In this document: positions 33,807 through 41,338 of the stretch, piece after piece
Numbering within the stretch: the stretch's first letter is position 1
Layout of the letters: each line of letters begins with the position of its first letter
Origin: Acidisphaera sp. L21
Lineage (GTDB): Bacteria > Pseudomonadota > Alphaproteobacteria > Acetobacterales > Acetobacteraceae
Assembly: GCF_009765685.1 (NCBI RefSeq)
Contig: NZ_LMUY01000023.1
Span: 1-58,027 of the forward strand
Length of the DNA: 58,027 nt
Direction of reading: 5' to 3'
Program-made: the position numbers and the translations under genes
Notes under the pieces: generated by a model
What the model was told of the DNA's origin: nothing
Databases searched by the model: none
Seen by the model: only the letters and a program-made list of their open reading frames with translations

Positions 33807-34772
33807 ATGACCGCACCCTTGAAGATTGCCGTGCTGGACGATTTCCAGAACGCAGCGCGGCCCATGGCCGATTGGAGCCGCCTGAATGGAAAGGCGGAGG
33901 TGACATTCTTCACCGACAACTTGCGTGACGATGCGCTACTGCAGCGCCTACTGCCCTATGACGTGCTCGTGGCAATCCGCGAACGCACGGCGTTTTCGCG
34001 CAGCCTGATCGAACAATTGCCGAACCTTCGCCTGCTCGCCACGACCGGCATGCGCAACCGCGGCATCGACCTGGCCGCCTGCCGCGACCGCGGCATTCCC
34101 GTGTGCGGCACGAAAGGCGGCGGCTCCCCCACCGCGGAACTCGCGTTCGGGCTGATGCTGGCGCTGGCCCGCAACATCGTCGCCGAGGATCGCGCCCTCC
34201 GCGCCGGGCAATGGGAGACGCCGACAATCGGCTTCATGTTGAAGGGCAGGGTGCTCGGCCTGCTCGGCCTGGGCAAACTGGGCGCCGAAATGGCCCACTT
34301 CGCCCAAGCCTTCGGCATGAGCGTCATCGCCTGGAGCCAGAATCTGACCGATGAGCACGCCGCCTCCCTCGGTTGCCGCCGCGTGGACAAGGCGGATCTG
34401 TTCCGCCAGGCCGATTTCGTCAGCCTGCACGTCGTATCCAGCCCGCGCACCCGCGGCATCGTCGGCGCGGCCGAGTTCGCCGTGATGAAGCCCGGGGGCT
34501 ACCTGATCAACACCTCCCGCTCCGCCCTGGTGGACGAGCCGGCAATGATCGCCGCGTTGACCGAGGGGCGCATCGCTGGCGCCGGATTGGACGTGTTCGA
34601 CCAGGAACCTCTGCCGAAGGACGCGCCGATTCGCGCCGCGCCCAACACGATTCTGACCCCGCATCTCGGTTACGCCACCCGCGAGAGCTACGAGAGCTAT
34701 TTCCCCCAAGTGCTTGGCGCCATCGAGGCATGGATGGCAGGAAGCCCCATCAACCTGCTGCCCGACGACTAG
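33807..34772 (+). CDS. D-2-hydroxyacid dehydrogenase family protein
   Basis: This 321-residue NAD-dependent D-2-hydroxyacid dehydrogenase has the GLLGLGKLG Rossmann fingerprint near residue 150, the Arg in NTSRSALVDE, the Glu in FDQEPLPKD and the catalytic His in LTPHLGYAT. The family reduces 2-oxoacids such as glyoxylate, hydroxypyruvate or branched oxoacids; the substrate is unclear. A GGAGGAG ribosome site sits about 7 nt before the ATG. Its stop overlaps the stop of the lipid acyltransferase gene (CTAG, 34769-34772). It is divergent from the acyltransferase fusion. Confidence 0.92.
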   Translation: MTAPLKIAVLDDFQNAARPMADWSRLNGKAEVTFFTDNLRDDALLQRLLPYDVLVAIRERTAFSRSLIEQLPNLRLLATTGMRNRGIDLAACRDRGIPVCGTKGGGSPTAELAFGLMLALARNIVAEDRALRAGQWETPTIGFMLKGRVLGLLGLGKLGAEMAHFAQAFGMSVIAWSQNLTDEHAASLGCRRVDKADLFRQADFVSLHVVSSPRTRGIVGAAEFAVMKPGGYLINTSRSALVDEPAMIAALTEGRIAGAGLDVFDQEPLPKDAPIRAAPNTILTPHLGYATRESYESYFPQVLGAIEAWMAGSPINLLPDD

Positions 34773-35689
34773 ATCGCCGGAGCATCCTTCGGCCATCTTT
34801 TGTGCAGCCAAAGCCAGGAGGACGGCTCAGCGCGAACCCACCGCTCCACGGTGGCGTTCATCGCCAGGGAGATCGCATAGGTGTCGCTCGCCCGCTGCCC
34901 GGTGAGCGGCACCTGCATTGGCGCCTCGCACACCATGCGAAACCTCGCCGGGCCAAGGCGCACGACGTGGACGGGCACGATCGGGATGCCGAACCGCAGG
35001 GCGAATTGTGCCAGCGCGGGTGCCGTCATCGCCGTGCGGCCAAAGAACGGCACCGCGATGCCGTCATTCATCTTCTGGTCGATCAGCAACCCCAGCGAGC
35101 CACCGCGCCCCAGATGCGCCAACGCCGCCCGCGCCCCCGTCGCGCCCTTTGCGAACATCGACACGTTTGGCCCTAGCGCGGCCTGGCGCATGCCCTGGAT
35201 CACTGCGTCGACCTCCGCATTCGATGCGGCGCGGTAGAAGCCGGACACCGTCAGCCCCAGCATGGTGGCAATCGGCAGGATCATCTCCCAATTGCCGAAA
35301 TGGCCGGAGAAGAACAGCACGGGGGTCTTGTCGCGCTTCAGCGCCTCGATGTGCCGCTCTCCCTCGATCTCCCATCCCGGCCCGGCCAACGTGCGGTCGA
35401 ACCCGGCAAGATGCGGCAGTTCGGCGGAGGTGCGGCCCAGATTGTCCCACACGGCGCGAATGATGCGCGTCCGGTCCGCCTCGTTCAGTTCCGGCATGGC
35501 CCGGCGCAGATTGCCGTCCGCCACGCGCGTCACCCGCAGCCGAGGTCCCACCTGCCGGGCGATCCAGCCACCAAGATTGGACGATCGAACCGGCCCCAGC
35601 AGACGGAGCGCGCCGATCCCGCAACGCAACGCCGCAGCCTGCAGCCACTGCACCGAACGAGACGACGGAGTTCGACGCCAGGTGGGCAT
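34769..35689 (-). CDS. LpxL/HtrB-like lysophospholipid/lipid A acyltransferase
   Basis: This 306-residue acyltransferase of the lipid A late-acyltransferase family transfers an acyl chain from acyl-ACP. The HX4D/E active-site motif reads GHFGNWEM. Further blocks are AVWDNLGRTSAELPHL near residue 80 and LGLLIDQKMNDGIAVPFFGR in the middle. It is probably anchored to the inner membrane by its N-terminal hydrophobic part. The start at ATG 35689 (MPTWRRTP) is preferred over a longer frame, but the ribosome site is 17 nt away. The substrate could be lipid A or another glycolipid. It lies 46 bp downstream of the dioxygenase gene on the same strand. Confidence 0.87.
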   Translation of the reverse strand: MPTWRRTPSSRSVQWLQAAALRCGIGALRLLGPVRSSNLGGWIARQVGPRLRVTRVADGNLRRAMPELNEADRTRIIRAVWDNLGRTSAELPHLAGFDRTLAGPGWEIEGERHIEALKRDKTPVLFFSGHFGNWEMILPIATMLGLTVSGFYRAASNAEVDAVIQGMRQAALGPNVSMFAKGATGARAALAHLGRGGSLGLLIDQKMNDGIAVPFFGRTAMTAPALAQFALRFGIPIVPVHVVRLGPARFRMVCEAPMQVPLTGQRASDTYAISLAMNATVERWVRAEPSSWLWLHKRWPKDAPAI

Positions 35690-35735
35690 ACCATAACATA
35701 AGGCATCTCCTGGCCGATTGGCCAGGGCCGGGATA

Positions 35736-36623
35736 TCAGGCGGCGTTCGCCTCCTGATAGGTTGGTCCGTCCCCGGCCACCGTCGTGCGCCGCATGTCGC
35801 GCACGGTATCGGCGTCGAACCGGCGAACGCGATGCATGGTTTGCCTGTTATCCCACATAACCAGGTCGTATTGCCGCCAACGATGCACGTAGACGAATTG
35901 CGGCTGGGTGGCGTGTTCGACCAGATCGCGGAGGAAGGCGCGTGCTTCTGGCACCGGCCAACCCTCGATCGCCCCCGCATGGGACGATAGGAACAGCGAT
36001 TTGCGCCCGGTCACGGGATGGGTGCGCACCAATCGTTGCTTTACCGGGCGAAACGCCGCACGCTCCTCCTCGGTCAGGTCATCGAAGCCGAGCGTGCCGC
36101 GCGAATAAATCAGCGAATGGTCGCAAACAAGGTCCTCGACCTCCAGCTTCGTGCGCTCGTCCAAGGCGTCGTAGGCGGCGCGCATATCTGCGAATTCCGT
36201 GTTGCCGCCCGTTTCCGACACGATGCGGCCCGATAGGATGGAGTATTTGGCCGGCGTGCTGCGGAACGAACTGTCCGAATGCCAAAGCTGATTGCCCAAA
36301 TTGAACATCCGCCGGCGGTCATCCCGCGCCAATGGCTTGCCATCCTGGCCCAGATTCGACACGTCGTTCATACCAGGGGGCAGGCGGTGCTCACCTGGCT
36401 TGGTGATGTTGCCGCCTGCATTGCCCTCGAGCTGGCCGAAGTGACTCGCGAACGCCATCTGTTGTTCGTCGGTCAATGCCTGTGCCGGAAAGACCAGAAC
36501 GGCGTATCGGTCCATCCCCGAATCGACCGCGGCAATATCATGTGACGCCAGTGTCTTGGTGAGATCCAGTCCGGTGAGCCGTGCAGCCAGTGTCGGCCCC
36601 ACCTGCTCGATCACGATGCCCAT
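35736..36623 (-). CDS. TauD/TfdA-family 2-oxoglutarate dioxygenase
   Basis: This 295-residue iron(II)/2-oxoglutarate dioxygenase has the first metal ligands His115 and Asp117 (LWHSDSSF), the late His in MWDNRQTMHRV and the Arg that binds 2-oxoglutarate in RRTTVAG. The best-known relatives hydroxylate taurine or cleave 2,4-D; the natural substrate here is unknown. ATG 36623 follows an AGAGG site. It is the second gene after a 59-residue protein 22 bp upstream and likely shares its transcript. Confidence 0.9.
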   Translation of the reverse strand: MGIVIEQVGPTLAARLTGLDLTKTLASHDIAAVDSGMDRYAVLVFPAQALTDEQQMAFASHFGQLEGNAGGNITKPGEHRLPPGMNDVSNLGQDGKPLARDDRRRMFNLGNQLWHSDSSFRSTPAKYSILSGRIVSETGGNTEFADMRAAYDALDERTKLEVEDLVCDHSLIYSRGTLGFDDLTEEERAAFRPVKQRLVRTHPVTGRKSLFLSSHAGAIEGWPVPEARAFLRDLVEHATQPQFVYVHRWRQYDLVMWDNRQTMHRVRRFDADTVRDMRRTTVAGDGPTYQEANAA

Positions 36624-36645
36624 TTTTTGCCTCTTCTTGTTTGTT

Positions 36646-36825
36646 TTAACCCTCGATGGCGGCAACCTCAGAATCATAGAGGTGATAGGCAATTTCGATC
36701 AGCCGTTCCGCATCATGCAAGCGAGCCTCGAGCAGCGCGCGGTCGGCGAGTTGCACGCATTCCTCCGCACGAAGCCTGATCTGAATGCGCTCGCGCAGCA
36801 ACACGGTCGGCGGCTGGAAGGTCAT
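36646..36825 (-). CDS. Hypothetical small helical protein, 59 aa
   Basis: This small acidic/basic amphipathic protein (LRERIQIRLRAEECVQLADRALLEARLHDAERLIEIAYHLYD) is likely a short helical hairpin. A GAGG ribosome site lies 6 nt before ATG 36825 in the minus-strand reading. The composition and codon use match the genome. It precedes the dioxygenase by 22 bp and probably shares its transcript; a palindrome at 36880 is a candidate operator. No family recognised. Confidence 0.5.
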   Translation of the reverse strand: MTFQPPTVLLRERIQIRLRAEECVQLADRALLEARLHDAERLIEIAYHLYDSEVAAIEG

Positions 36826-36879
36826 GGTCAACCTCGCTTGGTGTCTGAAGCATTGTGCCTCGAAAGGTTATATGTTCCG

Positions 36880-36907
36880 CAATCGCGATTGTTGTGATCC
36901 GTACAAC
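36880..36907. promoter_or_regulatory. 12-bp palindrome and adjacent inverted repeat
   Basis: CAATCGCGATTG (36880-36891) is perfectly self-complementary and is followed by GTTGT-N7-ACAAC (36891-36907). The region (about 150 bp, AT-richer) is upstream of the small gene/dioxygenase pair, about 55 bp before the start. It is an operator candidate. Confidence 0.4.
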
Positions 36908-36975
36908 TACTGATGTTAGTAAACGAATTTTGATCGACGACGAGAATTCGCGTCAAACTCGCAAGTGCCACAGAA

Positions 36976-38205
36976 TTACCGTAAATCCGCCTCGCTGCGG
37001 TCGCGGGACGCGCGCATCCGAATGCCCGAATGCGCCAGCCAAGTAATTCCGGCGCCGCACAGCATCAGCGCGCTTGTCACGTAAAATACCGAGCGGATGC
37101 CAACATGTCCGCCGACGAATCCACCCATCAGCGGACCGATGACTTGCCCGGCGAATTGCGCCGACTGGGAATACCCTAATATCTGCCCCGCGACATGATC
37201 CGGCACGCTATGCCGGATGATCGAGGTGATGGAGGGCAGCAGCCCCGCCAGCGCCAATCCCATCAAAAACCGTAGCCCCATCAACTGCCAGGCATTGGTG
37301 ACCAGTGCCTGCGGTAGTAGCAGTGCTGCTGCCACTGCCAGTCCCACCATGACCACTGTCCAGGGCCCGAACCGATCGGCAAGCCGGCCGACCCTGGGGG
37401 CTGCGATGATGCTGGCCAGCGCCGCTGCCGCCATGATGAACCCGGCAGTACGCGCCACATGCGTGTTGCCCGGGTCCAGGGTCGAGACGTAAATGGTGAT
37501 GATCGGCTCGATCGACATGTTGGCGAGCAGCAGCAGAAATGCCGTCAGCAACATCGCCAGGACCGGACGCAGATCCGGAATTTGGCGCCACGCGTTGCCC
37601 TTGGCCTTCGGGGTGCCAGGTTTGCGCACCACCCGGTCCTCGCGCACCAGCAAGCAGGTGGCAACGAAGGCCACTGCGATCATCCCACCGCCGAAAAAGA
37701 AGGTCTCCCGCACGCCGATCAGATCTGGCAACACGCCGCCGATCAGCGGGCCGACCAGGCTGCCGCTGAGCACGCCAATCGACAGCGTACCCAGGGCCCA
37801 GCCCGATTTCTCCCGCGGTGTCTGCGTCGCCACCAGCACGATCGAACCAGAGGAGTATCCGCCGGCGAGGCCGACAAGCAGCCGCAGCAACACCAACTGC
37901 CAGACATTTTGCACCAACCCCATCATCGACATCGTGACCGCCATGCCCAGGCTGGCGCGGATCAGCATCGACTTGCGACCATATCGGTCGGCCAACCAGC
38001 CCCAAAGCGGTTGCACCGACGCCGCAGTCAGAAAAGTCGCGGCGAAGGCGATGCCAGACCATTGCACGATGGCCGCCGGGTCGCTCACGCCAAGTTGTTC
38101 AACATACAGTGGCAGGAAGGGGAGGAGTAACGTCATGCTGACAAGCGTCGTGAACGATCCGAACAGGCAAACATACAGATTGCGCCGCCAGTACGTTGAT
38201 TGCAT
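36976..38205 (-). CDS. Major facilitator superfamily drug/efflux transporter (MdtG-like)
   Basis: This 409-residue transporter has about 12 transmembrane helices and the MFS signature between helices 2 and 3 (GWLADRYGRKSMLIR), repeated in the second half (GRLADRFGPWTVV). It resembles the MdtG/YceE multidrug group by length and motif layout. It exports small molecules across the inner membrane with proton exchange; the substrate is unknown. A long AT-rich stretch lies upstream. Confidence 0.88.
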   Translation of the reverse strand: MQSTYWRRNLYVCLFGSFTTLVSMTLLLPFLPLYVEQLGVSDPAAIVQWSGIAFAATFLTAASVQPLWGWLADRYGRKSMLIRASLGMAVTMSMMGLVQNVWQLVLLRLLVGLAGGYSSGSIVLVATQTPREKSGWALGTLSIGVLSGSLVGPLIGGVLPDLIGVRETFFFGGGMIAVAFVATCLLVREDRVVRKPGTPKAKGNAWRQIPDLRPVLAMLLTAFLLLLANMSIEPIITIYVSTLDPGNTHVARTAGFIMAAAALASIIAAPRVGRLADRFGPWTVVMVGLAVAAALLLPQALVTNAWQLMGLRFLMGLALAGLLPSITSIIRHSVPDHVAGQILGYSQSAQFAGQVIGPLMGGFVGGHVGIRSVFYVTSALMLCGAGITWLAHSGIRMRASRDRSEADLR

Positions 38206-38977
38206 CCACCTCTCCGTTCATGGCCAGTGTGCCCGATAGGACAACCGACCTGTCGCGCCCGTTGTATCCCTTGTCTCCCCAGATGCCAGTGGGGCCCCAA
38301 TTTAAAGGGAACAAGCCGGGCGCTTTTGTGCCCGTTCGCGAGATTGGAGTCGCTTTGTGCGTGCGTCTACTGGATGCTCATATTTGGGAAACCGATATAT
38401 AATCTGAGTTTTTACGTTGAATTCTGAGCATCATTCACAACTGGAAATAACACCTGCGCCATCTCATCTGATTTTCTTCAACTCTGGTAGCATGGCCACA
38501 CATTGATTTGCCGGATCAGCATGCTAGTTATGAGGAGTGTCAATAAGCCCCGGCAAATTCCGGCTGCTGTTCGGTGACTTGATAAGGCCGTTTGGCAAGT
38601 GTTGGATTGCGCCAGCGGGAGTTTCGTCTAGGGTCATTCCCGGGACTAAGCAATTCGTTACGGTTAAAACTGTGAAAACGGGAGCATTGTTTGGATCTGC
38701 CTGATTTCGAGCAATATTCGGTCACAGTGTTTCATCGTGGTTCGAGAGCGCTACGGTGGTAAAACCCAAAAATTCAATTTGCACTGCAACAACCAAGCCG
38801 CTAATCAGGATGGGCGAATGATGTGATCCGGCATGGGCCAGAACTTCTCGCGAAAATAACGCCTAGCGCGTTTCAGGTAAGGCAAGTGTCGAAGACTCGA
38901 TGGTTGGTAAACCCTCTACTACCAAGCCGCCCCCTCTTAACACGTGCCGAGCCGCTTGTTTATTCTCTCCATAGTGA
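38206..38977. other. AT-richer intergenic stretch, no convincing gene
   Basis: These 772 bases are visibly poorer in G+C than their surroundings. They hold a 10-bp palindrome (TGGGGCCCCA, 38290-38299), a small stem-loop (CGGGC-GCTTTTGT-GCCCG, 38318-38335) and a consensus TATAAT (38398-38403) without a good -35 partner. Short open frames on either strand lack ribosome sites and coding bias. It may contain degenerate DNA or control sequences for the flanking genes. Confidence 0.4.
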
Positions 38978-39655
38978 TTGAGCACCATAGTGTCAGACCG
39001 GGACTACTCGAAAATCGGACAATCTAATCAACAACTCAGCCTCGACAGTAATCTGGATGTCGATGAGCTTCATATGCGTGAAACACTGGGGCTGACGGGG
39101 CGTGGACGCCCCCAAATCCGGTCCCAGCCGACCTCCCCCACCGCAAACAAGCAGCGGCACCGGTTCGTGCAGGATGGCGAGGTGCCAGTGATTCACCTCA
39201 GCCCTGGAAACCGCGACAGCGACAGCTCCACCACCCTACGCGCCCGCATCACCACGCTGGAATCCGCGTTGGAGACGGAGCAGGCGGCCCGCGCCCGGGC
39301 CGATCAGTCGGTGAACGCCAGCTTGGCGCAGATCCACGCGCTGGAAACCAAACTCGCGCATATCGAAATAGCGGCGCAGGAAACGCTGGCGACCGAGCGT
39401 ACTGCGCGGGAGCAGGCGGAGACAGCATTGCAAACCGCTCTCCATGCGCGCGAGCACGTTTCCGAGCAACTCGTGCTCCAGCCCACCGCATATGTGCCGG
39501 ACCTATTGGAAGCGCCACAGCCAAAGGAACGTCCGAAGCGCACGCCGCGCGTTGCCAAGCCGAAGACTCCGCGTGTGTCGACTGCCCGCGTCAAGGAGCC
39601 GCAGCCCGTAAAGTGGTGGCTGAATACCACTAAGGCAAAAACGACTAAACGCTAA
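38978..39655 (+). CDS. Coiled-coil protein with basic Pro/Lys tail
   Basis: This 225-residue protein has a polar N-terminal part, a central coiled coil (residues about 85-165, heptad-like LRARITTLESALETEQ and repeated Ala/Glu/Gln) and a strongly basic tail (KPKERPKRTPRVAKPKTPR and VKEPQPVKWWL). The basic tail resembles DNA- or RNA-binding tails, but the function is not known. The start is uncertain: TTG 38978 gives the longest frame and GTG 38990 is an alternative; neither has a clear ribosome site. Codon use is less G+C-biased than nearby genes, in keeping with the AT-richer stretch upstream. It is followed by two strong hairpins. Confidence 0.6.
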   Translation: MSTIVSDRDYSKIGQSNQQLSLDSNLDVDELHMRETLGLTGRGRPQIRSQPTSPTANKQRHRFVQDGEVPVIHLSPGNRDSDSSTTLRARITTLESALETEQAARARADQSVNASLAQIHALETKLAHIEIAAQETLATERTAREQAETALQTALHAREHVSEQLVLQPTAYVPDLLEAPQPKERPKRTPRVAKPKTPRVSTARVKEPQPVKWWLNTTKAKTTKR

Positions 39656-39668
39656 ACGCAAAGCAAGC

Positions 39669-39686
39669 GGCGGACGCAAGTCCGCC
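39669..39686 (+). terminator. Terminator-like hairpin after coiled-coil gene
   Basis: GGCGGAC (39669-39675) and GTCCGCC (39680-39686) form a perfect 7-bp stem closed by a GCAA tetraloop, 13 bp after the stop. There is no T-run, but the tetraloop makes it a stable RNA hairpin. Confidence 0.5.
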
Positions 39687-39712
39687 ATCGCGCGCGCCGC
39701 GGCATGCGTCGC

Positions 39713-39731
39713 GCGCAGGTGTAACCTGCGC
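39713..39731. promoter_or_regulatory. Perfect 19-bp palindrome before marR
   Basis: GCGCAGGT-GTA-ACCTGCGC has 8-bp perfect arms and a 3-nt centre, followed by TCTTT. It lies 44 bp before the MarR start. It could be a transcription terminator for the upstream gene or the MarR operator; both readings fit the position. Confidence 0.5.
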
Positions 39732-39774
39732 TCTTTGCCTGTCTAATCGTAACGCTGCTTATCATAATGCGGCG

Positions 39775-40230
39775 GTGATCGATTACAGCCGCGACCTCTT
39801 GTTTCTTCTCAACGACGTTGGCCGCCTTCTGAGGATCGAGGCCGACCGTCGTGCCAAGGTGCATGGGATGACCAGGGCGCAATGGGGTATTCTGCTGTGG
39901 CTCGCGCGCGAGCCCGGCCTCTCGCAACGCGAGCTTGCTGAGATCCTGGAAGTCGAGCCGATCACCGTCGCCCGGCTGGTCGACCGGTTGGAGGCGCGCG
40001 GCATGGTCGAGCGCCGGGCCGACGGCAATGACCGGCGGATCTGGCGCCTGCACCTCACGCCGGCCACGACCCCGGTGCTGCACGACATTCAATCCAATTG
40101 CGCCGCGATGTCCGCTGCACTTACGCAGGGAATGCCGGCGGCGTCCCAGGCAAGGTTCGTCGACACCCTACTCACGATGAAATCGATCCTAAGCGCCGAA
40201 CGGCGCGCCGACACGAAAGAGGTCGCCTGA
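39775..40230 (+). CDS. MarR-family transcriptional regulator
   Basis: This 151-residue MarR-type winged-helix protein has the helix-turn-helix (GLSQRELAEILEVEPITVARLVDRLEARGMVERRADGNDRR). It probably represses the downstream efflux operon and is released by a phenolic or similar ligand, as is typical of the family. The start is GTG 39775. The region before it has a TATCAT (39760-39765) with a TTGCCT (39735-39740) 19 bp upstream, which would place the transcription start near the GTG, so a leaderless mRNA is possible. It overlaps the membrane-fusion gene by 1 bp. Confidence 0.92.
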   Translation: MIDYSRDLLFLLNDVGRLLRIEADRRAKVHGMTRAQWGILLWLAREPGLSQRELAEILEVEPITVARLVDRLEARGMVERRADGNDRRIWRLHLTPATTPVLHDIQSNCAAMSAALTQGMPAASQARFVDTLLTMKSILSAERRADTKEVA

Positions 40231-41330
40231 TGTCCCAAGCATCGTCCATCCCCACCAGCCTGCCCAGGGAGCAGGCTGGCAACGCCATCCGTCACCGCAC
40301 CAGCCGCCGAAAGCTCAGCAGGATCGTGCTGATGCTGGGCGGCGTCGGCGTCGTCGCCATCGGTGGAGCCTACGCCTGGCTGACAGGCGGCCGCTACGTG
40401 TCGATCGACAACGCCTACACCAACGCCGACAAAGTCGCGCTGTCGACCGACGTGTCGGGCCTGGTGTTGGACATCCCGGTGCGGGAGGGGCAGGAGGTTC
40501 ATAAGGGCGACGTGCTGTTCCGGCTGGATCCGCGCCAGACCCGCATTGCGGTGGAGGCCGCGAAGGCTGATCTGGAACAAACCCGGCTAACGCTCGAATC
40601 GATGAAGCGCGACTACGAGCGAATGGTGCGCGACACATCCGTGAAATCCTCGCAAGTGCAGGCGGATCAGGCGACCTACGATCGCTACGCGGCCTTGGTC
40701 GGGAAGGGCGATCTATCCCGCTCCAATTTCGATGATGCGCGCTACAAGCTTGCCGCCAATCAACGCAGCGTCGAATCCAGCACGCTGGCAGCGCAGGTGC
40801 AGCTTGCCCGGCTGAACGGCGATGCGCAGGTCGACGTCACCACCTTGCCGATGTACCGCCAAGGCCAAGCCAAGCTGGATGAGGCGCAGCGTCAATTGAC
40901 CGACACCGTGGTGCGCGCGCCATTCGACGGTATCGTCACCCAAGTCTCCACCTTGCAGCCCGGCATGTTTCTTCCAGCCGGCACTTCCGCCTTCGGGTTG
41001 ATCTCGACCGACCATGTCTGGGTCGACGCCAATCCGAAGGAAACCGATTTAACCTGGGTGCAGCCGGGCAATCCGGTTCAGGTCGCAATCGACACCTATC
41101 CCGGGCGCGTCTGGACCGGCACGGTCGACAGCATTTCCGCCGGCAGCGGCTCTCAATTCTCCATTATTCCAGCGCAAAATTCGTCGGGCAATTGGGTGAA
41201 AGTCGTGCAGCGCATTCCGTTGCGCGTGCGGGTGGACCGCAAGCCCGGCGATCCGCCGCTGCGTGCAGGCATGAGCGTGATCGTCGACGTCGACACCGGG
41301 CATAAACGCACGCTGCACGATCTTTTCTAA
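40230..41330 (+). CDS. EmrA/HlyD-type membrane fusion protein
   Basis: This 366-residue periplasmic adaptor has an N-terminal cytosolic tail, one transmembrane helix (about residues 31-51), a biotinyl/lipoyl half-motif (VSIDNAYTNADKVALSTDVSG), a coiled coil and a C-terminal HlyD beta barrel. It connects the inner-membrane pump to an outer-membrane channel. ATG 40230 overlaps the MarR stop by 1 bp, so translation is coupled. It works with the DHA2 pump that follows. The outer-membrane partner is not present in the window. Confidence 0.93.
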   Translation: MSQASSIPTSLPREQAGNAIRHRTSRRKLSRIVLMLGGVGVVAIGGAYAWLTGGRYVSIDNAYTNADKVALSTDVSGLVLDIPVREGQEVHKGDVLFRLDPRQTRIAVEAAKADLEQTRLTLESMKRDYERMVRDTSVKSSQVQADQATYDRYAALVGKGDLSRSNFDDARYKLAANQRSVESSTLAAQVQLARLNGDAQVDVTTLPMYRQGQAKLDEAQRQLTDTVVRAPFDGIVTQVSTLQPGMFLPAGTSAFGLISTDHVWVDANPKETDLTWVQPGNPVQVAIDTYPGRVWTGTVDSISAGSGSQFSIIPAQNSSGNWVKVVQRIPLRVRVDRKPGDPPLRAGMSVIVDVDTGHKRTLHDLF

Positions 41331-41338
41331 CCGCTCCG

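Noticed and set aside
38206-38977. Short open frames and a GDKGYNG-like peptide resembling transposase motifs
   Set aside because: No full transposase motif, no terminal inverted repeats and no target duplication can be seen.
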